A stretch of DNA of 44,039 nucleotides from Actinomycetota bacterium (GCA_012514635.1 JAAYZX010000077.1:1-44039), one strand, 5' to 3'. Shown: positions 35,337 through 44,028, counted from the stretch's first letter. Notes: generated by a model from the sequence alone, not told the origin. Numbers and translations: made by a program.

Positions 35337-37655
35337 CTAGCTGAACCATTCCGGGTCCACGTCTACAATCACATCCACCGCCCGCCGGGCCAAACCGGAC
35401 CGCAACTCCAACAGACACCGCCTTACCTCAGGAGGCAGTTGCCGATCTCCCGGACCGGCGACAAACAGCAGCTGTCGACGCTCGACGCTTCTGAGCCGCG
35501 GCAGGCGCGTGACGCCCCATACCTGCGCCGTACCCGCGTTGCTCCGCAGCGTATTCGCCGCCTGATCGGCCGCAGCATCCACTCTGTCGACGGAACCGGC
35601 CAGAACCACCCGCACTAAAGAAGTGGCCGGAGGAAACCCCAAACTCCGTCTCTCTTCGAGCTCCTGCCGGTAGAAGCCGCGTTCGTCGCCTTCCAAAGCC
35701 ATTCTAATGCAGGGCGTTTCCGGATTCCAGGTCTGCACCAACGCAAGTCCGGGGCGCCGCCTCCGCCCCGCCCGCCCCATTACTTGGCGCAGCAGGTGGA
35801 ACGTCCGCTCGGCCGCACGAAAATCCGGAAGATAGAGGGCCGCGTCTGCGTCCACCACAACTACCAGCGTCACCTGTGGGAAATCGTGCCCCTTGGCCAC
35901 CATCTGCGTACCCAGCAAGACTCCAGGCGACGTGGCCGCGAACGCCTCCAGCGTGCTGAAGGCCTGACCGGCCCTGCCTGCGCTGTCGGAATCCAGGCGG
36001 AAGATCTGCTCTGCAGGCAAAAAGCCATGCAACTCCTCCTCCACACGTTGTGTCCCCGCCACACCCCTAACCACTGCCGCCTGACCGCAGGCCATGCAGA
36101 CCTCAGGCACCGCCGTCCGGTGGCCGCAGTGCCGACACATCAGCACTCCTCCCACCATTCCCCGGGAGGGTCGATACATGGTCAGCGCGATATCGCACCG
36201 CGGGCAGATGGCCACCCACCCACATTCGGGGCAGAAGAGATATCCGGAGTGACCACGGCGATTGATCAGCAGAATGGCCTGCTCACCGGCAGCGATGGTG
36301 TCTCTGAGCTGCGCCGCGGCCCGCGGAGACAACGCTCCGGACCCGGCCTGGCGGCGCATATCGATCACCTCCACTTCCGGAAGCTCGGCGCCGGCCGGGC
36401 GCGCTCCCAGGCGAAGCGTCTTCCGTGTCTCCACCCATGTTTCCAAGCGAGGCGTCGCCGTGCCTTCCAGCACCAGCGCACCGTGCTTCCGCGCCCGCCA
36501 CAGAGCCACCCACCGTGCATTGTATCGCGGCTCTTCCTCGTTCTTGAAGGAAGAGTCGTGTGACTCATCTATAACAATGAGACCGATGCTATCCAATGGA
36601 GCAAAAACGGCGGAACGCGGGCCTACTACCACTGAGGCCTCACCCGCCTCGATCCGTCGCAGTGTTCGTGCGCGCGCCGCCGGCGTTAGGCCGCTGTGAA
36701 GCACCGCCGCTACTCCAGGACCGAGCCCCTCCTCCACGTGTTTGGCCAGAGCGGCGGTCAGAGCAATCTCGGGGACAAGTACTATAGCCTGTCGCCCCGA
36801 GCCCACCACTTCCTGCAGCAGCCGCATGTACACCTCGGTCTTACCGCTACCGGTCACCCCCCAGAGCAACACATGATCAAAACCGCCTTTGCGTGACCTG
36901 TCTACCAGCCAGTCGAGCGCCCTACTTTGTCCCGCGGTGAGAGTGAGCTTTTTGTCGGCCGCACTTCCCGAATCCCCCAACGACGAAGATCTCACAGTCG
37001 ATGTGGCGGCGTCTGGAACTCCGTCGTTCCTATCAACGGGCTCCGTTCTCTGCTCCAAGGCGGCCACTCCGTGCGCCACCAGTGCGTTCAGAACACCGCG
37101 TGTACACTTCAGCATGCGACAGGCGTCCTTCATGGCGCACCCCGCTGTCGGCAGGCCACGCAGCACCTCTCGTTGTCGGGCAGTGAGCGGGCGCTCCGGT
37201 ACGGCATTGGGCAAGGGCCGTATCCACCCCACCTTCCTGCCTTGACCAAGGCCTGCCGGGGCATGTGCCTGCGGAGCCACCAGCCCCAAAGCAGCGCCCA
37301 GCGGAGCTACGAAGTGCACGGATATGTCTCGTGCCAACTCGAGGCCTTCTTGGTTGATTGCGCGGGGCAGGACGGTGTGCACGTGGCGCAGGGCAATACC
37401 GCTGAGCGCATCCGCGCAACCCACTCCCAAAACCACCCCCACCACCTGACGACGCCCGAAGGGCACCCGCACCAATCGCCCGATTTGCGGATTATGGCCT
37501 TCCGGATGCGACTGGGGGGGTAGATAATCAAAGACGCGGTCGCCCAACGAGCGCACACCCATCAACGGCGCGACCTGCCAAGTGGGACGCTCCGGAGGAG
37601 CGTCCGTGATCGCGGCGGCGCCTGCCGAAGCAGGCGCCGCCGCGATATGCCTCAC
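35337..37655 (-). CDS. priA: Primosomal replication protein N' (PriA helicase)
   Basis: Restarts stalled replication forks. N-terminal 3'-DNA-binding domain ([20 protein letters not shown]), helicase with [15 protein letters not shown] and [11 protein letters not shown], and the zinc-binding insertion with [19 protein letters not shown] and CMACG. The start is uncertain: the GTG at 37655 shares GTGA with the metK stop and gives 772 residues; the frame is open to 37706. An internal ATG at 37562 would remove part of the conserved first strand. The first 30 codons after the GTG contain two strong hairpins. Confidence 0.95.
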   Translation of the reverse strand: MRHIAAAPASAGAAAITDAPPERPTWQVAPLMGVRSLGDRVFDYLPPQSHPEGHNPQIGRLVRVPFGRRQVVGVVLGVGCADALSGIALRHVHTVLPRAINQEGLELARDISVHFVAPLGAALGLVAPQAHAPAGLGQGRKVGWIRPLPNAVPERPLTARQREVLRGLPTAGCAMKDACRMLKCTRGVLNALVAHGVAALEQRTEPVDRNDGVPDAATSTVRSSSLGDSGSAADKKLTLTAGQSRALDWLVDRSRKGGFDHVLLWGVTGSGKTEVYMRLLQEVVGSGRQAIVLVPEIALTAALAKHVEEGLGPGVAAVLHSGLTPAARARTLRRIEAGEASVVVGPRSAVFAPLDSIGLIVIDESHDSSFKNEEEPRYNARWVALWRARKHGALVLEGTATPRLETWVETRKTLRLGARPAGAELPEVEVIDMRRQAGSGALSPRAAAQLRDTIAAGEQAILLINRRGHSGYLFCPECGWVAICPRCDIALTMYRPSRGMVGGVLMCRHCGHRTAVPEVCMACGQAAVVRGVAGTQRVEEELHGFLPAEQIFRLDSDSAGRAGQAFSTLEAFAATSPGVLLGTQMVAKGHDFPQVTLVVVVDADAALYLPDFRAAERTFHLLRQVMGRAGRRRRPGLALVQTWNPETPCIRMALEGDERGFYRQELEERRSLGFPPATSLVRVVLAGSVDRVDAAADQAANTLRSNAGTAQVWGVTRLPRLRSVERRQLLFVAGPGDRQLPPEVRRCLLELRSGLARRAVDVIVDVDPEWFS
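37585..37646. repeat. Two tandem hairpins at the metK/priA junction
   Basis: The first, 37609-37646, is a 17-bp perfect stem with a 4-base loop that reads TTCG on the minus strand, a stabilising tetraloop sequence. The second, 37585-37605, is a 9-bp stem with a 3-base loop. Both lie just after the metK stop and inside the inferred start of priA. They may be a metK terminator or attenuator, or coding palindromes. Confidence 0.85.
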
Positions 37656-38863
37656 GCCAGGCCCGCCGCCTCGCGCAGCGTCGCCGCCTTGTCCGTGCGT
37701 TCCCACGTGAAGTCGTGGTCCTCTCGTCCGAAGTGACCGTACGCCGCCGTCTTCTCATAGATGGGCCGCTTGAGATCCAGATCGCGGATGATGGCCGCCG
37801 GCCGCAGATCGAAGTGCTCCGCCACCAGGCGCTCGATAAGCGCTTCATCCACCACATTGGTCCCACAACAATCCACCATAACGCTCACGGGGCGTGCCAC
37901 ACCAATAGCGTACGCCACCTGCAGCTCACACCGCGCCGCCAACCCGGCGGCGACAATGTTCTTGGCCACATATCTGGCGGCATAAGCGCCCGAGCGGTCA
38001 ACCTTGCTGGGGTCTTTTCCTGAGAAGGCGCCGCCGCCGTGGCCACCGAATCCGCCGTACGTATCCACGATAATCTTGCGACCGGTAAGACCCGTATCCC
38101 CCATGGGACCGCCTATGACAAACTTACCCGTGGGATTCACGTACAATTTAGTGGCCTTAAACTCCGGATCGTATAGTTCCGTCGGCACGATGGGATGAAT
38201 CACGTGCTCGATAAGATCGGGCCGCATCATGGCATCGATATCGATCCCCTCCTGATGCTGTACAGACAGCACCAAAGCGGTGATAAATTCCGGCCTTCCA
38301 TTTCGGTAGCGAACCGTGACCTGGCTTTTACCGTCCGGGCGCAGATACGGCATGATTCCCGCTCGGCGTACCTCGGATGACCGCTGCGCCAGCTTGTGCG
38401 CCACTGAGATGGGAAGAGGCATGAGTTCCGGGGTGTCTTCACAGGCATAACCAAAGACCATGCCTTGGTCTCCCGCTCCCTGCATATCCAGTGCGTCCTG
38501 GTCTCCGGGATCCGTCCTCATTTCCAGCGCACGCTTTACGCCCTGCGCGATATCCGGCGACTGCTCATGGATGGAGCTCAGCACACCGCAGGTCTCGTAG
38601 TCAAAGCCGAACTTGGCCCTGGTATAGCCGATGCGCTCAACTGTTCGTCTCACCACGGTGGGGATATCCACGTAGTGCGAGGTGGTCATCTCACCTGAAA
38701 CCAGGACGAGTCCGGTGGTGATAAGGGTCTCGCAGGCCACGCGGCCTTCGCGGTCTTGGCTAAGTACCGCATCCAGTACCGCATCCGAGATCTGGTCGGC
38801 CATCTTGTCTGGGTGACCTTCACTCACCGACTCAGACGTAAAAAGGAACTCGTCGTTGCGCAC
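37652..38863 (-). CDS. metK: S-adenosylmethionine synthetase
   Basis: Makes SAM from methionine and ATP, 403 residues. Landmarks: [70 protein letters not shown] and [17 protein letters not shown] start with GGAGG about nine bases upstream. SAM also feeds QueA encoded in this window. Confidence 0.98.
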   Translation of the reverse strand: MRNDEFLFTSESVSEGHPDKMADQISDAVLDAVLSQDREGRVACETLITTGLVLVSGEMTTSHYVDIPTVVRRTVERIGYTRAKFGFDYETCGVLSSIHEQSPDIAQGVKRALEMRTDPGDQDALDMQGAGDQGMVFGYACEDTPELMPLPISVAHKLAQRSSEVRRAGIMPYLRPDGKSQVTVRYRNGRPEFITALVLSVQHQEGIDIDAMMRPDLIEHVIHPIVPTELYDPEFKATKLYVNPTGKFVIGGPMGDTGLTGRKIIVDTYGGFGGHGGGAFSGKDPSKVDRSGAYAARYVAKNIVAAGLAARCELQVAYAIGVARPVSVMVDCCGTNVVDEALIERLVAEHFDLRPAAIIRDLDLKRPIYEKTAAYGHFGREDHDFTWERTDKAATLREAAGLA

Positions 38864-39046
38864 GTCGTTACGCCTCCGCTCCTCAGATTTGGTGGTTCCT
38901 ACCCTCTACTTGGACCGTTCACCGTTTGCTCGGGCCACCGGCGCCGGCCCTACGGCATCACGCGCCTGCCGGAGGATGTTACCCTATCGTTTAGCCTGGT
39001 GTTGCACCGAAGGCCCCAGAAACCCGCACAAACGAAGGACCGGACC
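38864..39046. promoter_or_regulatory. Divergent region metK/argA-like
   Basis: 183 bases between divergent genes. On the minus strand (metK leader) there are several possible short stems: GGCA/TGCC, GGGCC/GGCCC around a GC-rich loop, and GGTG/CACC. No recognised SAM riboswitch consensus could be confirmed. No convincing promoter was found for either strand. Confidence 0.35.
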
Positions 39047-39505
39047 GTGGGATACACACTGCGCAAAGCCACCGTCAACGATGTTCCGCAAATGCAGAAA
39101 CTGGTCAACGCTTGGGCCAAACAGGGCGTTATGCTGCCGCGCTCGCTCCACTCCCTGTATGAACATCTCCGCGATTACCTGGTGGCGATTGACCAGGAGC
39201 GCATCATAGGCTGTGTATCCCTCCACATTACCTGGGAAGACTTGGCGGAAATCCGCACGCTGGCCGTAGCACCGGAGGCACACGGACGGGGCGTAGGGCG
39301 CCGTCTGGTAGAACAAGCCCTAGAGGACGCGCGAGATCTGGGCCTGACGCACATATTCGTCCTCACCTACGTGCCGGACTTCTTCGCACGCATGGGCTTC
39401 CTCCCAGCCAGCAAGGCCGATCTGCCCCAAAAAATCTGGCAGGAATGCGTGCACTGCCCGCGCTTCCCCGACTGCGACGAGACCGCTATGACGCTGGACC
39501 TCTGA
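39047..39505 (+). CDS. ArgA-type GNAT N-acetyltransferase
   Basis: A 152-residue single-domain acetyltransferase, probably N-acetylglutamate synthase for arginine synthesis. It begins (M)GYTLRKATVNDVPQMQKLVNAWAKQGVMLPRSLHSLYEHLRDY, which is characteristic of the stand-alone ArgA family. It also has CVSLHITWEDLAEIRTLAV, the acetyl-CoA loop HGRGVGRRLVE, and a C-terminal QKIWQECVHCPRFPDCDE cysteine motif. The GTG at 39047 has AAGGA seven to eight bases upstream; the frame is open upstream but overlaps metK. Confidence 0.9.
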   Translation: MGYTLRKATVNDVPQMQKLVNAWAKQGVMLPRSLHSLYEHLRDYLVAIDQERIIGCVSLHITWEDLAEIRTLAVAPEAHGRGVGRRLVEQALEDARDLGLTHIFVLTYVPDFFARMGFLPASKADLPQKIWQECVHCPRFPDCDETAMTLDL

Positions 39506-39529
39506 TGGTCCAGAGAGTGGCCCGGAGTC

Positions 39530-40798
39530 TTATTGCCTGCGCAGGGCACCCTCGGTATATCTAAGATTAGGATCCCAGAGAATCCACTCCGTGTATCCCT
39601 GCTTCTCCACCGCTTCGATCTGGGCCTTGACCTCGGTTACCCCGTAATTGGTGGGATATGCGAAATCCTGGAGCCAGGGCCGGTAGAGCGCTCCGTTACC
39701 TTCAAAACGACGTGTTGCATCTCTAGTGGCGTATGTCACCGTGTCGTAGGGGTTGGTATCGGGGTTATCGATCCCGTACGAGCCGCTCTCATAGTGTGAC
39801 GGGTAGATCATGGGACACACGATATCCACCGACCGGCATACCTTCTCCAGACGCTGACCGATACCGGCGTCCCCTTTCTGGTCCAGAGCATGACCGAACA
39901 CGTCCGCCGACACCCACGCACCCAAAGGATGGAGCCTATCCCGTGCGAACTGCAGGAACTCGGCGATGGCATCCTCGGGGAGGCCTCTTTCGTCAGGATA
40001 GACGGCGTTTGCAAGGATCCCGTCGGTGGGAAAACGCACATAGTCAAACTGGATTTCACGGAACCCACGGCGGACGGCGTCCTCGGCCACCTGAACCAAG
40101 TACTCCCATACCTCATGACTGTAGGGGTTGGTATAGGAGGATCCGTACCTGTCTTTCCACACGCCGCCGTCTTTGTGTTGCACGGCCAGGTCCAGTTTCT
40201 TCTCGGCAAGCAGGGGATCATTGAAACACACGATACGAGCTATGGGAAAGATGTTGTGTTCACGGAGCCTGCCCAACAAACCTTCGACATCCGGAATGCG
40301 CTTCTCCCACAACTGCATCTCCTGCACCACCGCAACGTCGGGCTGGTACGCAATGTAACCGGTGGCATCCTTCACATCGATGACCATGGCGTTCAGTTCT
40401 GTGCGGTCACATAATGCGATCAAGGGACTAATGTACCCATCGATACCGGCCGTCCAGGATGTCACGTAAATACCCTTCACCGGCACGTACGAAAGATCGC
40501 GGAAAGTAGTGAGGTCAACCGACCGAGGCAATTTGAGGAAATCCAGCTGGCTGTAGCGCTCCACGATCTCCTGTGAAGTGATGTGGGGCTTGCTCCATGG
40601 CCAGCGCAGCGCAAAGCCGTGCCCTCCCGCAATACCGCTGCCCAGCGCCCAGAACACCAGGAAGCCAACCGCAAAGGCAATGACACCTGCCGCCAGGATG
40701 ACGGCGACCGCCGCCGTTCCACGGCGTCGGCGACGCGCCGCCCGCGCAGCGTAGCTTCGTTGCGAGTATCCAGGGGATCGAGGCCCGGATCTATTCAC
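39530..40798 (-). CDS. DUF4015 putative glycoside hydrolase, membrane-anchored
   Basis: A 422-residue protein. Its basic N-terminus (RRRRRG) and one hydrophobic segment (VAVILAAGVIAFAVGFLVFWALG) make a signal anchor; the rest should be extracytoplasmic. The TIM-barrel-like domain has VKGIYVTSWTAGIDGYISPLIAL, AMVIDVKDATG, FREIQFDYVRFPTDG, GAWVSADVFGHA and VCPMIYPSHY, matching the DUF4015 (GH-like) family, in which acidic residues of DYVRFP and DVF are likely catalytic. The substrate is unknown, perhaps a cell-wall glycan. GTG start with GGAG eight bases upstream; divergent from the deacetylase gene. Confidence 0.87.
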   Translation of the reverse strand: MNRSGPRSPGYSQRSYAARAARRRRRGTAAVAVILAAGVIAFAVGFLVFWALGSGIAGGHGFALRWPWSKPHITSQEIVERYSQLDFLKLPRSVDLTTFRDLSYVPVKGIYVTSWTAGIDGYISPLIALCDRTELNAMVIDVKDATGYIAYQPDVAVVQEMQLWEKRIPDVEGLLGRLREHNIFPIARIVCFNDPLLAEKKLDLAVQHKDGGVWKDRYGSSYTNPYSHEVWEYLVQVAEDAVRRGFREIQFDYVRFPTDGILANAVYPDERGLPEDAIAEFLQFARDRLHPLGAWVSADVFGHALDQKGDAGIGQRLEKVCRSVDIVCPMIYPSHYESGSYGIDNPDTNPYDTVTYATRDATRRFEGNGALYRPWLQDFAYPTNYGVTEVKAQIEAVEKQGYTEWILWDPNLRYTEGALRRQ

Positions 40799-40887
40799 AC
40801 CGCCATCTCCACTCTCGAGTGTCCGCCCAAAGGACGAGGCACGGGATCCTGGTTGGAGCCCGGGCTGTTTGGTATTGTACCAATGCC
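40799..40887. promoter_or_regulatory. Divergent region DUF4015/deacetylase
   Basis: Contains the exact inverted repeat TTGGTA TTG TACCAA (40869-40883), which reads as a -10-like TACAAT on the minus strand (40879-40874). It ends five bases before the deacetylase ATG, so the plus-strand transcript may have a very short leader. Confidence 0.4.
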
Positions 40888-41994
40888 ATGCGCTACGATA
40901 AGGTCCTTAAATTCCTCCTGTTCGCCTTCGTGGTGGGCAGCGTGTTGGGTTTGGTAGGCGGCCTGACGCTGGGAGGGAGCCGCACTCACGCATCTCCCTC
41001 AACCAAGACCGCTGCCGGCAAAGCCGACACCACCACTTCTACCGCCGCCGACGAGGAGACCGCTGAGCCTATGACGGCCGAGAAGGCGCGGGCCATCGGC
41101 GCCAACGAGATGGGCATGATCCCGGTCCTCGAATACCACAAGATCACCAAGCCGGAAGATCAGACCGCCCCGGAGCCCGACTATTGTCGCAGCGCGCTCC
41201 ACTTCAAACAGGATATCGAGCTGCTGATGAGTGAGGGTTATTACCCCATCACTGTGAAAGACCTGGCCACCGGCACTATCGACATACCCGCCGGCAAGAG
41301 CCCTGTAGTGCTCACTTTTGACGATTCCAGCCCCGGCCAATACCGTGTTCTGGACGACGGCACCATCGATCCTGAATCGGCTGTGGGGATACTCCAAGCC
41401 GCCTCACGGGACGGCAGATGGCCGCTGAAGGCGTGTTTTTACGTACTACTGGACGTGAACCCGCCCGACAATATCCTGTTCGGCCAACCGGACCTCCAGC
41501 AGGAGAAGATGCGCAACCTGGTGAAATGGGGCTGCGAAGTGGGGAGCCACACCTACACGCACCTCAATTTCCAGAAGTCGACCGAGGAAGTGATCCGGAA
41601 AGAGCTTGCTCTATCCAAGCAGAAGATCGAGAGTCTGGTTGGAGACGACTACGAGGTGTACACCATCTGCGTTCCCTTTGGCGAATATCCTGACGACATA
41701 AGCATTCTCCAAAGCGGGGAGTACGACGGCGTCTCGTACACCTACGGGGCAGCTCTCGAAGTGACGGGCGGCCCCAGCCCCTCGCCGTTCTCCTCTAAGT
41801 TCAACCCTATGCGTATTCCTCGGATCGAGGTCCAGCACGACGCCCTCAAGCAGGCTATCGACAACCTCAAGAAGAACCCGGACCTGCGCTACATCTCCGA
41901 CGGTGACCCGGCGGTCATCTCCGTCCCCGCCACGCTCTCTGAGAAGCTGGGCACCCTTAAGGAGAAGCTGGGCAGGCCCGTCATCACCTACTGA
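40888..41994 (+). CDS. Polysaccharide deacetylase (NodB-type), secreted or anchored
   Basis: A 368-residue protein when started at ATG 40888, which puts a signal/anchor helix (VLKFLLFAFVVGSVLGLVGGLTLG) at the N-terminus, followed by a Ser/Thr/Ala-rich linker. The NodB domain shows VLTFDDSS (metal and base aspartates) and HTYTH (metal histidines), preceded by IPVLEYHKI. It probably removes acetyl groups from peptidoglycan or another surface polymer. No ribosome site precedes the ATG; an in-frame GTG at 40819 is the alternative. Its stop overlaps the convergent zinc-ribbon gene by seven bases. Confidence 0.88.
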   Translation: MRYDKVLKFLLFAFVVGSVLGLVGGLTLGGSRTHASPSTKTAAGKADTTTSTAADEETAEPMTAEKARAIGANEMGMIPVLEYHKITKPEDQTAPEPDYCRSALHFKQDIELLMSEGYYPITVKDLATGTIDIPAGKSPVVLTFDDSSPGQYRVLDDGTIDPESAVGILQAASRDGRWPLKACFYVLLDVNPPDNILFGQPDLQQEKMRNLVKWGCEVGSHTYTHLNFQKSTEEVIRKELALSKQKIESLVGDDYEVYTICVPFGEYPDDISILQSGEYDGVSYTYGAALEVTGGPSPSPFSSKFNPMRIPRIEVQHDALKQAIDNLKKNPDLRYISDGDPAVISVPATLSEKLGTLKEKLGRPVITY

Positions 41995-42218
41995 GTCGAC
42001 TCAGCGAGGGGCTCCAGTTTGAGGACACCTTCTTCCTGTGTTATCTGTAGTTGCTCGCCACAAAGGCCGCATTCACCGTGTTGCCCCGCCCGGGCGCTCG
42101 CGTCCAGTTGCACTATTACGTGGCACACGGGACATCTGGCGGTCACGTCCGGCTTCGTCCCCACCAGCGGATGCTTCACACCGGCGTATTCCCATAGTGG
42201 ATCGTACTTGTTGACCAA
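41988..42218 (-). CDS. Small zinc-ribbon protein of unknown function
   Basis: A 76-residue protein from TTG 42218, which has GAGGAG six bases upstream; an in-frame GTG at 42269 would give 93 residues. Two CxxC pairs (CPVCHVIVQLDASARAGQHGECGLCG in shortened form: CPVC and CGLC about 20 residues apart) form a likely zinc ribbon. The N-terminal part YDPLWEYAGVKHPLVG is not recognised. No signal peptide or membrane segment. It converges on the deacetylase gene; both stop codons touch the palindrome CTGAGTCGACTCAG (41991-42004). Confidence 0.65.
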   Translation of the reverse strand: MVNKYDPLWEYAGVKHPLVGTKPDVTARCPVCHVIVQLDASARAGQHGECGLCGEQLQITQEEGVLKLEPLAESTQ

Positions 42219-42320
42219 TGTGTGCTCCTCAGCGTCGTAGAAATCGGCTCTGTGGCCAGAGTGTCTCACACCGAGGCGATCTCTCTCAAGAGGTTACGCC
42301 GAGTTACGATGCACTCTGTC

Positions 42321-42355
42321 GCTCATCGGGCCGCCCGATGAGCCGCCCGATGAGC
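42321..42355 (+). repeat. Start-codon hairpin and 12-bp tandem duplication
   Basis: GCTCATCGGG (42321-42330) can pair with CCCGATGAGC at 42334-42343 or with the second copy at 42346-42355. The 12-bp unit CCGCCCGATGAG occurs twice in tandem, so the start ATG is duplicated (42338 and 42350). Confidence 0.85.
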
Positions 42356-43129
42356 CGCGCGGCGGGCGGTTCGGCGGCCCTGTTTCTGATCGTCGCCTTG
42401 GCGGTTTGTTTGGTGGCCTGTCTGGGGGCATGCTCGTCTCCCTCCACCACCGGACCCACAGCACCGGACGATGGTACCTCGGCACCTGAAGGCGCCGACA
42501 CCGCCCGCCTGGAGCGCGCTTTGATGCTCCTGCAGGCTGCTCAACGCTACGCGTTTACCGTAACCACATGGGAGATAGGGCCGGAGGGTGGGCAGTTGCT
42601 GGTCGAGACCAGTGGAGTAAAGGTGGCCCCGTGGACGTCCCTTCATATCCATGCAGTCCTCAGCGACAGGACCGCCGATATCGTCTACTCGGAGAAGGGG
42701 GCCGCCGGCCGCGTGACAGGCGAAGCCTGGTCCGGCGCCGGCGCTCTCATGGACTCCGCCGTGTGGCTCCAGGAGCTTCCTCTTGAAAGTGAGTTCGTCG
42801 ACAAGAGTCTCATCCCTACGGTGACCGCCACAGCCGCTGTCGTGGATCCAGAAGCGCCCATTCCCGAGCCCTATCCCGCCGCCCCAACCCGCGCAGTTGA
42901 GGCCTACTCCTGGAGCAACCCGCTCATGACCGGCGCGCGCATAGACGCCCAAGTCGACACCACTGCATGGCTCAACCAGGCAGGCTGGATCCTTCGCTTC
43001 GACCGAGAGACAACCCCCGCATCCGCCCAGTCCGGATTGCGACACACCTATACGGTCATTGTGTTTTCCCGTCAGGGCGACTCTACGCTAACCTTACCGG
43101 TCAATGACTTCGAAGACGCCGTGGAGTAA
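42338..43129 (+). CDS. Putative lipoprotein of unknown function
   Basis: A 263-residue protein. The signal peptide AALFLIVALAVCLVACLGAC ends in a lipobox-like LGAC before SSPSTTG, so it is probably lipid-anchored outside the membrane. The mature part starts with a Thr/Ser/Pro linker. Next comes a region with alternating beta strands (YAFTVTTWEIGPEGGQLLVET; SLHIHAVLSDRTADIVYSE), loosely like lipid-carrier-type lipoproteins (LppX/LolA), but I cannot assign it. The start is ambiguous between ATG 42338 and 42350. lipB follows closely. Confidence 0.75.
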   Translation: MSRPMSRAAGGSAALFLIVALAVCLVACLGACSSPSTTGPTAPDDGTSAPEGADTARLERALMLLQAAQRYAFTVTTWEIGPEGGQLLVETSGVKVAPWTSLHIHAVLSDRTADIVYSEKGAAGRVTGEAWSGAGALMDSAVWLQELPLESEFVDKSLIPTVTATAAVVDPEAPIPEPYPAAPTRAVEAYSWSNPLMTGARIDAQVDTTAWLNQAGWILRFDRETTPASAQSGLRHTYTVIVFSRQGDSTLTLPVNDFEDAVE

Positions 43130-43169
43130 CCCACCGGTGGCGTGCCGTGCGCCGTCGCAGGATGAAGGC

Positions 43170-43865
43170 ATGCTTGCCTGCTACGATCTCGGTCTCACCC
43201 CCTACGAGCCGGTACAGAAACTCCAGGCCACCTGGCGCCGGGCCGTGGCTTCCGGTGCCGCTCCGCCCGTGCTGTTGCTGTTGGAGCACCATCCGGTGGT
43301 CACACTCGGCATGCGGGCGGATCCGGCCGCCTGTTTGGTAGAAGTCAGCCCCGCACAGGATCCTGCCCCCTCGTTGCCGTCGCTGCCGTTGGTGCGCTCG
43401 GAACGGGGTGGACTGGCCACCCTTCACGCCCCTGGGCAACTCATCAGCTACCCAATCATGAAGCTGCCGCGCAAGAACCTGCGCGCCTATGTCTGGAAGT
43501 TGGAGGAGGTGATCGTGCGCCTGCTCGCCGAGTTCCACCTGCAGGCGGAGCGATGGCCGGGCAGTCCGGGTGTGTACGTAGAACGGCGGAAGATCGCTTC
43601 TGTGGGGCTGCGTTGCGAGCGATGGGTGGCCAGCCACGGCACCAGCTTCAACGTGGATCCGGATCTCACACTATTCGAGCGTGTCGTATGTTGCGGCGAT
43701 CCCTCTCTCCGTCAAACCAGCCTGGCCCACCTAACCGGGCACAGGCCCCGCATGACCGATCTCAAACGCCTGTACGCAGCTCTTTTTGCGGAGGTCTTCG
43801 AAATCTCAGTGACCGCCCCCACTGCCACAACCCACGAAGAGCTGTCGGCACTGCTGGACGTGTAA
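43170..43865 (+). CDS. lipB: Octanoyl-[acyl-carrier-protein]:protein transferase (LipB)
   Basis: Transfers octanoate to lipoyl domains, 231 residues from ATG 43170 (AGGA seven bases upstream). Motifs: LLLLEHHPVVTLG, RGGLATLHAPGQLISYPI, the catalytic lysine in KIASVGLR, HGTSFNVDPDL and the catalytic cysteine in the CCG of FERVVCCG. It differs from the common RGG-x-T-x-HGPGQ only by HAPGQ. A longer in-frame ATG at 43104 would overlap the lipoprotein gene. lipA is not in the window. Confidence 0.95.
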   Translation: MLACYDLGLTPYEPVQKLQATWRRAVASGAAPPVLLLLEHHPVVTLGMRADPAACLVEVSPAQDPAPSLPSLPLVRSERGGLATLHAPGQLISYPIMKLPRKNLRAYVWKLEEVIVRLLAEFHLQAERWPGSPGVYVERRKIASVGLRCERWVASHGTSFNVDPDLTLFERVVCCGDPSLRQTSLAHLTGHRPRMTDLKRLYAALFAEVFEISVTAPTATTHEELSALLDV

Positions 43866-43866
43866 A

Positions 43867-43939
43867 TGCCCACGGCAGGATTCGAACCTGCGGCACCTGG
43901 CTCCGGAGGCCAGTGCTCTATCCCCTGAGCTACGTGGGC
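43867..43939 (-). tRNA. tRNA-Arg (anticodon CCG)
   Basis: A 73-base cloverleaf on the minus strand: acceptor GCCCACG/CGTGGGC, D-arm GCTC/GAGC, anticodon stem CTGGC/GCCAG with loop CTCCGGA (anticodon CCG, reads CGG), T-arm GCAGG TTCGAAT CCTGC, discriminator A. The 3' CCA is not encoded. It lies one base from the end of the convergent lipB gene. Confidence 0.97.
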
Positions 43940-43975
43940 ACGATCCGCGGACCCAACCTCCGCGGAGACTCAGCC

Positions 43976-44004
43976 ATTATAGCGACTTGCCTGCATCCGG
44001 TCGC
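43976..44004 (-). promoter_or_regulatory. Promoter of tRNA-Arg
   Basis: Consensus TATAAT at 43981-43976 on the minus strand, 36 bases before the tRNA. Seventeen bases upstream is GCGACC, a partial -35 lying within a tandem repeat. Confidence 0.65.
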
Positions 44005-44028
44005 CGCTCCGCCGGTCGCCGCTCCGCC
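43999..44028. repeat. 15-bp tandem repeat, two copies
   Basis: GGTCGCCGCTCCGCC occurs twice in a row (43999-44013 and 44014-44028), upstream of the tRNA promoter and covering its -35 region. Confidence 0.9.

Noticed and set aside
38864-39046. Known SAM riboswitch class before metK
   Set aside because: No match to the S-box or SAM-IV conserved strings; kept only as a possible structured leader.
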